Source: Ligustrum vulgare (lineage: Eukaryota; Streptophyta; Magnoliopsida; Lamiales; Oleaceae). From it: a DNA stretch of 64,000 bases. The position numbers were made by a program, and so were the translations under genes. A model generated the notes under the pieces. The model was not told where the DNA came from, ran no database searches, and saw only the letters and a list, made by a program, of their open reading frames with translations. The stretch lies in the NCBI GenBank assembly GCA_963555705.1, contig OY743181.1:25610513-25674512 (forward strand), read 5' to 3'. Positions 48,027-58,919 of this stretch are shown here, piece after piece (the first letter of the stretch is position 1; each line of letters starts with the position of its first letter).

Positions 48027-48701
48027 ATGATTATGCATACATTAATACTACCCGATAATTATAAAATAAAAATATTTAGAACTCTAAAAGATTTAGACAA
48101 AGATATAAGAAGAGATATATATGATCTAATAAATTTCAATATAATAAAGGAAGATTTTATCGTAAACGAAATATTAGATTTAATCCACATGGACATACTA
48201 GAAGAATTATATAAAGATTATAGAAATGGATTATCATAGATCACATCCTCAATTAGTTAGATATCTAGACATAGAAACAATGAAAAATTAGATTTAATAA
48301 TAGAACAAAGAATAAATTTAATGGATCAAATAAGAGAAGAAAAAAATATAAAATGACAAGAAAAACTAAGATTAAAATTATTAGAGAAAAAGAGAGAATA
48401 TTATAATAGAATTTTAAAGCAATTACCGAGAATACAAATGATTTTAGTAGACAAAGAGAAAACTAGAAAAGAAAAATATGATGAAACAAGAACATTGGAA
48501 GACTATCTAAAATATTATAGAATATATCGTAAAAAATTAATGCTTGGATCAATAGAAGAATATTGTGAATATCAAATAATGAATTATAAAAAAACAAAAT
48601 ATGAAACAGAACTTATTCTAGAAATCGAACATATCAAAGGAAGAAATTAATTACAGAATTTCCAGAAATAAAATTTGAGGAACAAATAATAGAAAATATA
48701 A
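48027..48701 (+). pseudogene. Pararetrovirus N-terminal ORF, helical, broken
   Basis: Two open pieces (48027-48239 and 48438-48650), both rich in Lys, Glu, Ile and Asn and predicted helical, with stops between them including a TGA at 48354. No family domain is recognisable. From its position it would be the first viral ORF or the N-terminus of the capsid polyprotein. The frame continues beyond the nested insertion at 56697, since the codons on both sides fit together once one TAA copy is removed. Confidence 0.55.
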
Positions 48702-48711
48702 GGCCCCGTTC

Positions 48712-49524
48712 TGATGAGTACCTGAGTGACCCTACGAGTAAGGACCCGTTGCATGTACCAGTGGGACCAATAACGAGGCTGAGGGCTAAGAAGATCAAGC
48801 AAGCAATGGAGGGGTTTATGCAAGCTTGGGTGGATGAATATTCAAATGCATGGTCAAAGACTCCAGTTTTAATGCATGACAATATGGGAGATGCGCCAAA
48901 ACCGTTACAAAGCATTTGAGTCAAAGAACAAGGAGAGAACAATTCAGAAGGCCTTTTACGGCCGTAAGGTTTGGAGTTACGGCCGTAACAATCAATTCAC
49001 GGCCGTAATGGAGTTATGCAGCTTTTTATTCAGAAGGTGTCTTACGGCCGTAAGCACTAATGTCACGACCGTAAGAGTTCAGACAGTTTTTGGACTCGAG
49101 GGTCAATTACGGCCGTAACAATCAATTCACGGCCGTAAAAATGCCCCGAGTTGTATTTTTGGTATTTTGCGGCTAGGGTTATTTTGGACGCGTTTTGCAC
49201 TATAATTAGGTTTTCTTGACCATTGTAAGGGACAACTTTGATGATTAATGAGATTGCTTGAATTAGGTGGGTTTATCCCTATTCTTCTTCGTTCTTGATT
49301 GAACCCCTTGAACTTATCAAAGGATTTGACAACCTTTGTGGCGTTCACCCCTTTATGGTTCTTCATTCCGCATTTTAACGGGTCTTGGATTTGATACATC
49401 CTTGGTTCTTGAGTCGTGAGTGTCGGGTCATATTGTTATCATCAATTAATCTGGATTTGGAACTTTCCAAGCGTTTAATTCAATTTCCGCGAGATCCCGT
49501 GATTCCCCAACAAGAATCACATCA
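48712..49524 (+). repeat. 5' LTR of gypsy element B
   Basis: 813 bp, TGATGAGTACC...CACATCA. It contains seven palindromes TTACGGCCGTAA or one- to two-base variants, with centres at about 48961, 48982, 49002, 49047, 49068, 49112 and 49132. It is almost identical to the 3' LTR apart from a 22-bp indel that removes one palindrome. Confidence 0.92.
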
Positions 49525-50123
49525 TTTGGTATCAGAGCTTGGCTCTAAATCCATGTTTTGATATAATTCTTGTTTTGTTTCATTTTTTTTCTTCATTAGA
49601 TTTCATTGTCCTTAAAAATTCTGCACGGTTACAAAATTGGTCTTAGTTTCAATTCTTGTCGTTATTGATTGTTCTTGATTAAAAAAAAAAAGTACGAAAT
49701 TAAAAAAAAAAAAGAAAAAAAAAGTGATTATTATTGAAGAGCAAGATCAAGAACATCATTCCATAGTCAAGAAGACCTTTCTTGATACCTTTTATTTTCC
49801 CACATTCTTAGTAGTTTTCGTCATCCATCACTACTTTCAAATTCTCTCATTCCAGTTACATCAATTTTCTTGAGTCCAATATTCCATCAAATCTTCTTTT
49901 CATCTGTTTGTGTCTTGCACCTTGGGTTAATTCCACAAGGATCAAGTCCGTGACTAGTTTGGTGGGTTCTTTGAGAACTTGAGAAAAGGGATAGAGAGGA
50001 AAAAGGCAGAGCGGTGAGTTCAATAGAGGGAAAAAGCCGAATAGAGTGATACACGAGTGCTAAACACGTGAGGATATACTTTTTTTTTCTTGAAAATTAT
50101 TTCTTGTCTTTTGATCACTAACC
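49525..50123 (+). other. Leader of gypsy element B
   Basis: About 600 bp between LTR and gag. It begins with the primer-binding site and contains A-rich runs near 49680-49730. The stretch before gag (ggtgagttcaatagaggg..., gagtgatacacgagtg-taaacacgtga) is shared with element A (41161-41220), which suggests a conserved packaging or translation signal. Confidence 0.65.
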
Positions 50124-51842
50124 ATGTCACAGAAGGACGCATCATCGACGGGGGAGGATAACCAACAGTTCCATTTCCTTGCAATGCTGGAAAAACGATT
50201 CGAGAGGTGGGATGCGAAGCTGGGGGAGATTAAAAACTCCGTGTACACGCATAGCACAGCAATTGCCCAACTACGAAGAGAGAAACCGCACACGGCTCCT
50301 AATATCCGGAGGCCGCAAAGGTATGAAAATAATCCTAGGAATGGAGTTCGGGATGATGATGATGTTGAGATAGGAGATAGTGTTGACAATGATAGTGAAA
50401 GTGTATCAGTGGCTAGCTTGGGTAGGAGAAGAGGTCGTGGTGGTCGGCATGGAAGAGGAAATAGGCGTGAAAATAGGGATGATGATGGGATGGATAGAAG
50501 CTTAGGAAACATTAAAATGTCCATACCAACTTTCCAAGGGAAAAGTGATCCGGATGTGTACTTTGAGTGGGAGAAGAAGGTAGAACTGATTTTTGAGTGC
50601 CATAACTACTCAGAGGAAAAAAAAAAGGTGAAGTTAGCCGTTATAGAGTTCGCAGATTATGCACTTATGTGGTGGGATCAATTAGTGACGAGTAGGAGGA
50701 GGAACCGTGAAAGACCTATAGTGACCTGGAACGAGTTGAAGGGTTTGATGAGGAAAAGGTTTGTGCCCAACCATTACTATAGGGACTTGTACCAGAAACT
50801 CCAAACTCTGTCTCAGGGTTCGAAGAGTGTAGAAGAATACCATAAAGAGATGGAGATTGCTATGATCCGAGCGAATATTGAGGAGGATCCGGAGGCCACA
50901 ATGGCCAGGTTTTTGAGTGGCTTAAACAGAGACATTGCAAATGTAATAGAACTGCAACATTATGTTGAACTGGAGGAGATGTTGCACATGGCGATGAAAG
51001 TGGAAAGGCAGCTGAAAAGGAAAGGTACGAAAAAATACTCTTCGGGTTCTACTCCTTGGAAACCTACCTGGAGTGGAAATAACAAAAATGAAGGAGCTGC
51101 TCCAAAGGGGAAGCCAGAACCACCAAAGACTCGAGAGGAATCTGCCAATAAAGGTAACCCCGCTTCTAACTCTCAACCCCCTAGAAGTAGGGACATCAAG
51201 TGTTTTAGGTGCATGGGAATCGGACACATTGCATCACAATGCCCGAACAAAAAAATAATGCTTGTGCGAAATGGGGTGGTGGTGTCGGAGGATGAGGTTG
51301 AGGATGATGATGAGTTTAAGGATATGCCTGCCTTAGAAGAAGCTAGTGATTGTGATGATGGAGATTATGCGGTAGCTCAATCCCTTATTACTAGGCGTGC
51401 CCTTAGTACCCAAATTAAGGTGGAGGAATCGGGTGAGCAAAGGGAAAACATATTTCATACTAGATGCTTTGTTAATAATAAAGTGTGTAGTTTGATAATT
51501 GATGGGGGGAGTTGTACCAACGTGGTTAGTACCACTCTTGTTGAGAAATTGTGTTTACCTATAATCAAACACCCTAGACCTTATAAATTACAATGGCTGA
51601 ATGAGTCCGGTGAGATCAAAGTGAATAAGCAGGTGTTAATCAACCTGTCTATCGGGAAGTATGAGGATGAGTTAGTTTGTGATGTGGTTCCAATGCATGC
51701 TGGACACATCCTATTGGGTCGGCCATGGCAATATGACAGGAGAGTGGTACATGACGGGTACAAAAATAGATACAGTTTTACGAAGGATGGGAAAAGCATT
51801 AGACTTATGCCATTAACTCCAAAGCAAGTGTATGAGGATTAG
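50124..51842 (+). CDS. Gag-protease of gypsy element B
   Basis: 572 codons from the ATG at 50124. Visible in order: an N-terminal coiled segment, an acidic and then Arg-Gly-rich linker, the Gag core (MSIPTFQGKSDPDVYFEWE, WWDQLVTSRRRNRERP, MRKRFVPNHYYRDLYQKL), a Lys/Pro-rich linker, a CCHC knuckle CFRCMGIGHIASQC (51200-51242), and the protease with IIDGGSCTNVVS and HILLGRPWQYDR. It ends in a TAG at 51840-51842. Pol follows in the same frame, and element A has CAA (Gln) here, so the stop is probably a CAG to TAG change, although read-through cannot be excluded. Confidence 0.9.
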   Translation: MSQKDASSTGEDNQQFHFLAMLEKRFERWDAKLGEIKNSVYTHSTAIAQLRREKPHTAPNIRRPQRYENNPRNGVRDDDDVEIGDSVDNDSESVSVASLGRRRGRGGRHGRGNRRENRDDDGMDRSLGNIKMSIPTFQGKSDPDVYFEWEKKVELIFECHNYSEEKKKVKLAVIEFADYALMWWDQLVTSRRRNRERPIVTWNELKGLMRKRFVPNHYYRDLYQKLQTLSQGSKSVEEYHKEMEIAMIRANIEEDPEATMARFLSGLNRDIANVIELQHYVELEEMLHMAMKVERQLKRKGTKKYSSGSTPWKPTWSGNNKNEGAAPKGKPEPPKTREESANKGNPASNSQPPRSRDIKCFRCMGIGHIASQCPNKKIMLVRNGVVVSEDEVEDDDEFKDMPALEEASDCDDGDYAVAQSLITRRALSTQIKVEESGEQRENIFHTRCFVNNKVCSLIIDGGSCTNVVSTTLVEKLCLPIIKHPRPYKLQWLNESGEIKVNKQVLINLSIGKYEDELVCDVVPMHAGHILLGRPWQYDRRVVHDGYKNRYSFTKDGKSIRLMPLTPKQVYED

Positions 51843-53537
51843 CTGAAACTAAAAAGTGAGGAAGAGAAGACAAAGAGAGTTGGGACCCCGATCCCAGAAA
51901 AAGGAGAGCAGAGTGTTCAAAAGAGGGTTGGGACCACGATCCCAGAAAAAGGAGAGCTGAGAGAAAAACAGAGAGTTGAGGGTTCCACCTCAGAAAAAGG
52001 AGAGGGAGTGACGAGTGCCAGAAAAGAAAGAGGAGAGAAAACCAAAGTGAGCTTCCTTACCAAAAAGAGTGAGATCAAAAGAGCTGCCCTAGACCAACAA
52101 CCAATGGTCTTACTAATGTACAAGGACTCCTTCCTTGCACTAGGTGACACTAACTCTTCCCTCCCCCATTTAGCTGTTTCTCTTTTACAGGAATTTGATG
52201 ATGTATTCCCGGAAGACATACCCAGTGGGCTGCCACCAATTCGGGGCATCGAGCACCAGATTGATCTTGTTCCAGGTGCTGTTATTCCAAATAGGCCTGC
52301 ATATAGGAGCAATCCGGAAGAAACAAGGGAGCTTCAAAGGCAAGTCGAGGATTTGTTGAGCAAGGGCTATGTTCGAGAAAGCATGAGCCTGTGTGCTGTG
52401 CCGGTCTTATTGGTGCCCAAGAAAGATGGAACCTGGAGGATGTGCGTGGATTGTAGAGCTATCAACAATATCACGGTAAAGTATCGCCATCCTATACCTA
52501 GGTTAGACGACATGATTGATGAATTATATGGTTCCTGTGTCTTTAGTAAAATTGACCTCAAGAGTGGGTATCACCAAATACGCATGAAAGAGGGGGACGA
52601 ATGGAAAACTGCATTCAAGACCAAATACGGGCTTTATGAATGGTTAGTTATGCCGTTTGGTCTCACCAATGCACCTAGTACATTCATGAGGTTGATGAAC
52701 CATGTTTTACGAGCTTTCATTGGTAAATTTGTGGTCGTGTATTTTGATGACATTTTAATTTATAGTAAGAATGTAGATGAGCATGTTAGACATTTGAGGT
52801 TTGTACTTGAGGTTTATGCACTGAAAAATTGTTTGCTAATTTTAAAAAAATGTACTTTTTGCATAGATAAGGTCATATTCCTTGGTTATGTTGTTAGTAA
52901 GGATGGTATTGAGGTTGACGAGGAAAAAATCCGAGCCATTAGAGAATGGCCAACACCTAAGAGTGTAACTGAGGTAAGGAGTTTTCATGGGTTAGCAAGT
53001 TTTTATAGGAGGTTTGTGAAAGATTTCAGTACAATAGCCACACCACTCACTGAGGTAATTAAAAAGAGTGTGGGTTTCCATTGGGGGGATGCACAGGAAA
53101 AAGCCTTTAAATTGCTTAAAGATAGGCTATGTTCTGCACCAGTCTTAGCTTTACCTAATTTTAACCAGACTTTTGAGATTGAATGCGATGCATCAGGAAT
53201 AGGGATTGGAGTTGTTCTTATGCAGGAAAAGGGGCCAATAGCTTATTTCAGTGAAAAACTGAGCGGGGCAGCGTTGAACTATCCAACGTATGATAAGGAG
53301 CTTTATGCTCTTGTCAGGGCATTGGAGACTTGGCAGCATTACCTCTGGCCAAAAGAATTTGTCATCCACACGGATCACGAGTCATTAAAGCACCTCAAGG
53401 GGCAAGGTAAGTTGAACAAAAGACATGCCCGATGGATGGAGTTTGTGGAGACCTTTCCTTATGTCATTCAATACAAACACGGTAAGGAAAATATAGTTGC
53501 AGATGCGTTATTAAGAAGGTATGTGCTCCTTAATTAA
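51843..53537 (+). pseudogene. Reverse transcriptase–RNase H of gypsy element B
   Basis: Same frame as gag-protease. After a linker with repeated PEKGE blocks come the RT ([44 protein letters not shown], active site [12 protein letters not shown]) and RNase H ([49 protein letters not shown]). The C-terminal VADAL-S-R motif has Leu in place of Ser. A stop at 53535-53537 interrupts pol. The catalytic residues look intact, so this part could once have been active. Confidence 0.88.
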
Positions 53538-54800
53538 TTGAATGCTAAATTGTTGGGATTTGAATATGTTCGAGAATTGTATGCTAACGATCATGATTTT
53601 TCCCTCTATTTACGTCTCATGCGAAAAGGGAGCACTTGATAAATTTTATAGGCATGATGGTTACTTGTTTAAGGAAAATAAATTGTGTGTGCCTAACTGT
53701 TCTATGCGTGAGTTGTTAGTACGTGAAGCTCACGGGGGTGGTTTGATGGGTCATTTTGGTGTTTTAAAAAATTGGAAACGTTGAAGGAACATTTTTATTG
53801 GCCTAGGATGAAACGGGATGTTCACCAAATTTGTAATAAATGCATAACTTGTAAACATGCCAAGTCTAAGGTATTACCACATGGTTTGTACACCCCTCTA
53901 CCTGTTCCTAGTGAGCCCTGGGTAGATATATCCATAGATTTTGTGTTAGGATTGCCTAGGACCAAAAAGGGTCGGGATTCCATTTTTGTGGTGGTGGACA
54001 TGTTTAGTAAAATGGCACACTTCATTCCTTGCCATAAAACTGATGATGCCATGAACATAGCAGACTTATTCTTTAGGGAAGTTGTCAGACTACATGGGGT
54101 GCCTAGGAGTATAGTGTCTGACGGAGATGTCAAATTCCTTAGTTACTTCTGGAAGGTTCTGTGGGGGAAAATAGGTACTAAACTATTGTTTTCCACTACA
54201 TGCCATCCTCAAACAGATGGTCAGACAGAAGTAGTCAATAGGACGTTAACACAACTCTTGCATGTTGTCATAAATAAAAATTTGAAGAGTTGGGAGGAAT
54301 GTTTACCATTTGTGGAATTTGCGTATAACAAGGCTACACATTCTACTACTGCTTACTCTCCTTTTGAAATTGTGTATGGTTTCAACCCGCTAACCCCTAT
54401 GGATCTAATTCCTTTGCATGTAGATGACAGGAACAGTTTGGATGGCAAGAAGAAAGCTGAGCTTGTGAAGTCACTCCATGAAAAGGTTCGGCTACAAATA
54501 GAAAAGAAGAATGAGCACTATGCGTCCCATGCGAATAAGGGCAGAAAGCAGGTGATTTTTTGAACCATGCGATTGGGTGTGGGTTCACATGCGAAAGGAA
54601 CGATTTCCAGCACAACGGAAGTCTAAGCTGTAGCCTAGAGGAGATGGGCTGTTTCAAGTCATTGAGAGAATCAATGACAATGCTTATAAGTTGGATCTCC
54701 CAGGTGAGTATAATATATCTGCTACTTTTAACGTTGTTGATCTCTCTTTGTTTGATGCAGGTGATGGTTCGAGGACGAATCCTTTTCAACAGGGAGGGAA
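53538..54800 (+). pseudogene. Integrase of gypsy element B
   Basis: The frame continues to about 53625, then shifts (53625, again near 53770, again near 54560). The zinc-binding part is at about 53730-53860 (H-x-H, then CNKCITC). The catalytic core is at 53772-54563: [41 protein letters not shown]. After the last shift at a T-run (54556-54562) the GPF-like end and LDLPGEYNISATFNVVDLSL follow. No chromodomain is visible, unlike the element at 3086-12880. The final frame runs on into the 3' LTR. Confidence 0.85.
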
Positions 54801-55020
54801 TGATGAGTACCTGAGTGACCCTACGAGTAAGGACCCGTTGCATGTACCAGTGGGACCAATAACGAGGTTGAGGGCTAAGAAGATCAAGCAAGCAATGCAG
54901 GGGTTTATGCAAGCTTGGGTGGATGAATATTCAAATGCATGGTCAAAGACTCCAGTTTCAATGCATGACAATATGGGAGATGCGCCAAAACCGTTACAAA
55001 GCATTTGGGTCAAAGAATAA
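54691..55020 (+). CDS. C-terminal part of pol reading into the 3' LTR (gypsy B)
   Basis: The frame runs from the integrase end (LDLPGEYNISATFNVVDL) through the purine tract into the LTR, ending at 55018-55020. The LTR-encoded tail contains GPITRLRAKKIKQAM, a basic motif seen at the end of pol in several plant gypsy lineages. Part of it recurs as an open frame in the LTR of element A. So about 217 bp of the LTR are coding. Confidence 0.7.
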   Translation: MDLPGEYNISATFNVVDLSLFDAGDGSRTNPFQQGGNDEYLSDPTSKDPLHVPVGPITRLRAKKIKQAMQGFMQAWVDEYSNAWSKTPVSMHDNMGDAPKPLQSIWVKE

Positions 55021-55635
55021 GGAGAAAACAATTCAGAGGGCCTTTTACGGCCGTAAGGTTTGGAGTTACGGCCGTAACTTTGCTATCGCACGGCCGTAAC
55101 AATCAATTCACGGCCGTAATGGAGTTATGCAGCTTTTTATTCAGAAGGTGTCTTACGACCGTAAGCACCAATGTCACGGCCGTAAGAGTTCAGACAGTTT
55201 TTGGACCCGAGGGTCAATTACGGCCGTAACAATCAATTTACGGCCGTAAAAATGCGCCGAGTTGTATTTTTGGTATTTTGCGGCTAGGGTTATTTTGGAC
55301 GCGTTTTGCACTATAATTAGGTTTTCTTGACCATTGTAAGGGACAAATTTTATGATTAATGAGATTGCTTGAATTAAGTGAGTTTATCCCTATTCTTCTT
55401 CGTTCTTGATTGAACCCCTTGAACTTATCAAAGGATTTGACAACCCTTGTGGCGTTCACCCCTTTATGGTTCTTCATTCCGCATCTTAACGGGTCTTGGA
55501 TTTGATGCATCATTGGTTCTTGAGTCGTGAGTGTCGGGTCATATTGTTATCGTCAATTAATCTGGATTTGGAACTTTCCAAGTGTTTAATTCAATTTCCG
55601 CGAGATCCCATGATTCCCCAACAAGGATCACATCA
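54801..55635 (+). repeat. 3' LTR of gypsy element B
   Basis: 835 bp, TGATGAGTACC...CACATCA. It has eight palindromes with centres at about 55050, 55071, 55093, 55113, 55158, 55179, 55223 and 55243, so spacing within groups is 20-22 bp. One unit more than the 5' LTR. Confidence 0.92.
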
Positions 55636-55842
55636 CGTTCTCTTTGCCGTTTTGAGCCCGTTTTGAGTTTTTAAAATATCGAAAACGCGTTCACTTTGCC
55701 CATTTTCAGAAACGCGTTTTCCAAAACACCAAAAAAAATACAAAGGAAACTCAAAATGAGTTTATTGCGTTTTGGATATTTTGTGTTAAAAAGTCCAAAA
55801 CGACCAAAACGCGAGTTTTGGATTTTTTTTTTATTTTTTTTG

Positions 55843-55981
55843 TAAATGTGAGACACTTCTTTCACTTGAAATTCTTATATGATTTTGTCATTATATATAG
55901 ATCCATGTTAAGATTTTTTTTTTTTTTTTTTGTAATTTATTTATTATTTTTAAATGTGAGACATTTCCTTCACTTGAAATT

Positions 55982-56039
<58 letters not shown>

Positions 56040-56380
56040 GATTTTTTTTTTTTTTTTGGTAAAAGTGAACACTTCTTTCACTTGAAGTTCTTATTTATTT
56101 TGTCATTATATATATAGATTCATGCTAAGTTTTTTTTGTTTTGTAATTTTTTTTTTATTTATTATTTTTTTTTTTTTTGTAAAAGTGAGACACTTCATTC
56201 ACTTGAAGTTCTTATATTATTTTGCCATTATATATAGATCCATTTTAAGATTTTTTTTGTAAATTATTTATTTATTTATTATTTTTTTTTTTTTTTGTAA
56301 AAGTAAAATACTTCATTCACTTGAAATTCTTATGTTATTTTGTCATTATATATAGATCCATATTAAGATTTTGTTGGCAT
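55843..56380. repeat. Minisatellite in the MITE, about five units of 85-130 bp
   Basis: Each unit has the order tgtgagacacttctttcactt, gaaattcttatat, tttgtcattatatatagatcc, atgttaagattttt, then T-rich filler. Units start near 55845, 55950, 56062, 56182 and 56300. The second unit has its centre replaced by a TA microsatellite (about 55985-56036). Confidence 0.8.
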
Positions 56381-56696
56381 GGGATTAAATTTTTATTTAG
56401 TTGAATCAATATTAATGATGAATTTATTGACATAGAGAACTAACTGATTTCTTAACATTAACATTAATATAATTCAACAAATCAACCATTTTTTATATAT
56501 AAAATATCACAAAATAAATATATCAAAAAATTACAAAGTAAACGCATTTTTCAGTTTTCTATTTTTGAAAACAGTTTTCCAAAATTACAAAGAGAACATG
56601 TTTTCAGCAATCTCAAAACAAACAACCAAAATCCAAAATTCAAAACAAAATTCAAAACTCAAAATCCAAAATCGAAACACAAAGAGAACGGCCCCT

Positions 56697-57630
56697 AAGA
56701 CTTCCAGTTGGATCTTATCAAATAAAAGGAGCTAATACAATCATGTTCCAACCATTAAGCTCATGGAGAGAATTCGATGAATTTCGTAATATGCAATTAA
56801 ATTGGATAAATGCCTTTTTATGGCAAACATATAAAAATATAAACATACAAGATAAATTAGCTAATGGAGAATTATAACAATTAAATATATAGGATATGAA
56901 TATCAAAGAAAAATTACAAAATATTCAAAATAAACTAACAATACAATTTAAAGAATTAAAAGATATGATAGGAGAAGTTAAAAATATAGATGAAGAAATT
57001 TTAAAAGAATTCTAAAGAAAACCAGGAGAATTAATTAATCAAGATAAAATTGGAATAATTATAGAAAAAATAGATAAGTTAAATGAGAAAATAAGAAAGA
57101 ATGATAATGAAAGAATCATATCAATAGAAGAAAGAATCAAAAAATTAGAAATAAAAATAGATGATATATATGACAGACTATTTAAGATACAAAAAAATCA
57201 GACTATTAAATCAAGAGTATAAAATGTTGATAAGTAAATATATTGAAGATCTAAAAATATTAATAAAATCATTAATAAGTGATGTTCAAGAAGTAAAAAA
57301 AATGAATTAAAAGAAGTAAGAAATGATATAAATATACTAAAACTAGAGATTAGAGAATTCAAAGAAAATAATAAAAACAAAGATAAGAAAATAGACCAAA
57401 AATTCATATAAAAAGAAATACTAAGAATAGGAAAGAAACACTTTGAACAAGAAAGAATTATGATAGAAGTAGGAAGTATGGATGATGAATTTAGAAAGAA
57501 CATATTACCAAAAATACTAGAAGAAGATTTAGAATTACAAAAATTCATAGAAAAAACTTTAGGGAAACTAAAAGTTGAAGAAAAAACCGAAGAAAAACAA
57601 AATAAAAATGAATGAAAAATTAGATTCACT
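56697..57630 (+). pseudogene. Pararetrovirus capsid-polyprotein N-terminal region, coiled-coil
   Basis: Continues the viral frame after the MITE. It begins with a segment containing FQPLSSWREFDEFRNMQLNW, then long Lys/Glu/Ile-rich helical sequence with heptad-like spacing (about 56890-57190 and 57300-57600). Stops occur near 56876, 56889, 57015, 57220 and 57408. Function is unknown; coiled-coils at this position could serve virion assembly or host contacts. The minus-strand frame over 57198-57629 is a shadow. Confidence 0.6.
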
Positions 57631-57639
57631 TATAGAAAA

Positions 57640-58870
57640 TTTTGACCAATTAAGCATAGAAAATTTTAATGTATATCAAGTTTTAATGAATACTGGAGGA
57701 GCACCCCAACTCCAATACGAACTTCCAAACAAGAATTACCAGATTTAGATGAAAGTTATGTACCCTTATTTAGTAAACCACACCGACAGTATTATGATAG
57801 AATTAGAGATAGGCAACCACCTAAAGGGAATAAATATAAAGATAGATTTGAACCAAATAATAATTACGATAAACCTATTAATCATGAGGAACAAAACTAG
57901 ATTTGGATTGTAAAATAGATACTAAAAAGCCTTATTAACTTGGGCAGATTCAATGATATTGTTCTTTTTATACAATAAATATGATACATGGGAAAATACT
58001 GAAAGAATGATAAACTTTTTAACATCATCTTTTGAATGACATGTTAGGAATTGGTGAGAAGGAATAAGTAGTGATACGAAAGCATTAATAAGAAGAAATA
58101 TACAAACAGAACTAATAAAATCAGATAGAAAAGGTATAGAAAAGTTAGTAGATTATATCGCGGATGAATTTTTAGGAGAGAATTGAATAAGTAATGCTGA
58201 AACAGAATAAATTAAAGAAAAAGATAATGCAAGAATAAGATTAATAAATTTAACAATATGTGATATGTGTAAATTCAAAGAATACTATTATGTCCAATTC
58301 TATAGTAATGAAAATCGAGAAGCATACAGAGATATGTATTACAATAAATTACCCGGTTCAAAGGGAGTATACTTTAAAATATAATTTGAAAAATTTGTCA
58401 GAGATAACTCTGGAATACCTAGAACATTAGGATCAAGAATAAAATTTCTATTTGAAAGATTAGCATATATATGTCAACAAAGACAATTATTAAAGAAATC
58501 AGGAAAATTAACTAGAATATGTTGTGAAGATATGAAAAAACCTACCCAATGGAGATGTAACCCTGAAAGAAGAAAAAATATTAAAAAGAAATATAAAAAT
58601 AGAAAGTTTAAAAAATTTAGAAACTTTAGGAAAAGATATATAAAACCTAAGACAAGTTATATTACAAAAGAAGATATAATCCAAATAAAAAACAGAAAAG
58701 TAAAACTTATAAGAAAGACAAAAGTCAATGCAAATGTTGGAATTGTGGAGAAATGGGGCATATACGCCCTGATTGTAACAAAAAGAAAATCTAGAAATAG
58801 AAAGCGAACTAAGTGAAATATCTGACATTGAAGAATACTATGATCAAGAAGTTTATATAAGTGAAACAGA
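57640..58870 (+). pseudogene. Pararetrovirus coat protein with CCHC knuckle
   Basis: A caulimovirid-type capsid domain. Landmarks are a basic arginine/proline stretch (about 57770-57860), a core with WENTERMINFLTSSFE and RNIQTELIKSD (57990-58130), and a zinc knuckle CKCWNCGEMGHIRPDC at 58729-58775, which lies in another frame than the flanking basic segment (58532-58816), so a frameshift has occurred. Several TGA codons occupy positions where Trp would be expected (58055, 58184). An acidic tail follows (58800-58900). Not functional. Confidence 0.75.
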
Positions 58871-58919
58871 TTCAGAAAGTAATGAATCAGAATCAGAATA
58901 GAGAAATAGAAGAAATAAA

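Larger units (their letters stand above)
48712..55635 (+). mobile_element. Ty3/gypsy element B, complete with both LTRs
   Basis: LTRs 48712-49524 and 54801-55635, primer site TGGTATCAGAGC (49527-49538), gag-protease frame 50124-51842, pol 51843-55020, purine tract (aacagggagggaa, 54788-54800). The flanks are CGTTC on both sides (48707-48711, 55636-55640), an exact 5-bp target duplication. The order protease-RT-RNase H-integrase is typical of gypsy. The LTRs are very similar, so the insertion looks fairly young, but pol is broken at several places. Confidence 0.93.
48702..56696. mobile_element. Harbinger-type MITE carrying a nested gypsy element
   Basis: Ends GGCCCCGTTCTCTTTG (left, split at 48711) and CAAAGAGAACGGCCCC (right), flanked by TAA on both sides (48699-48701, 56697-56699). 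Without the gypsy insertion the MITE is about 1.07 kb. It sits in the pararetrovirus ORF. Its interior (55641-56696) is non-coding, with poly-T, a TA run (about 55985-56036) and a minisatellite. Confidence 0.75.

Noticed and set aside
57198..57629. A 143-codon minus-strand frame rich in Ser and Phe
   Set aside because: Shadow of the Lys/Glu-rich coiled-coil region of the pararetrovirus on the plus strand.
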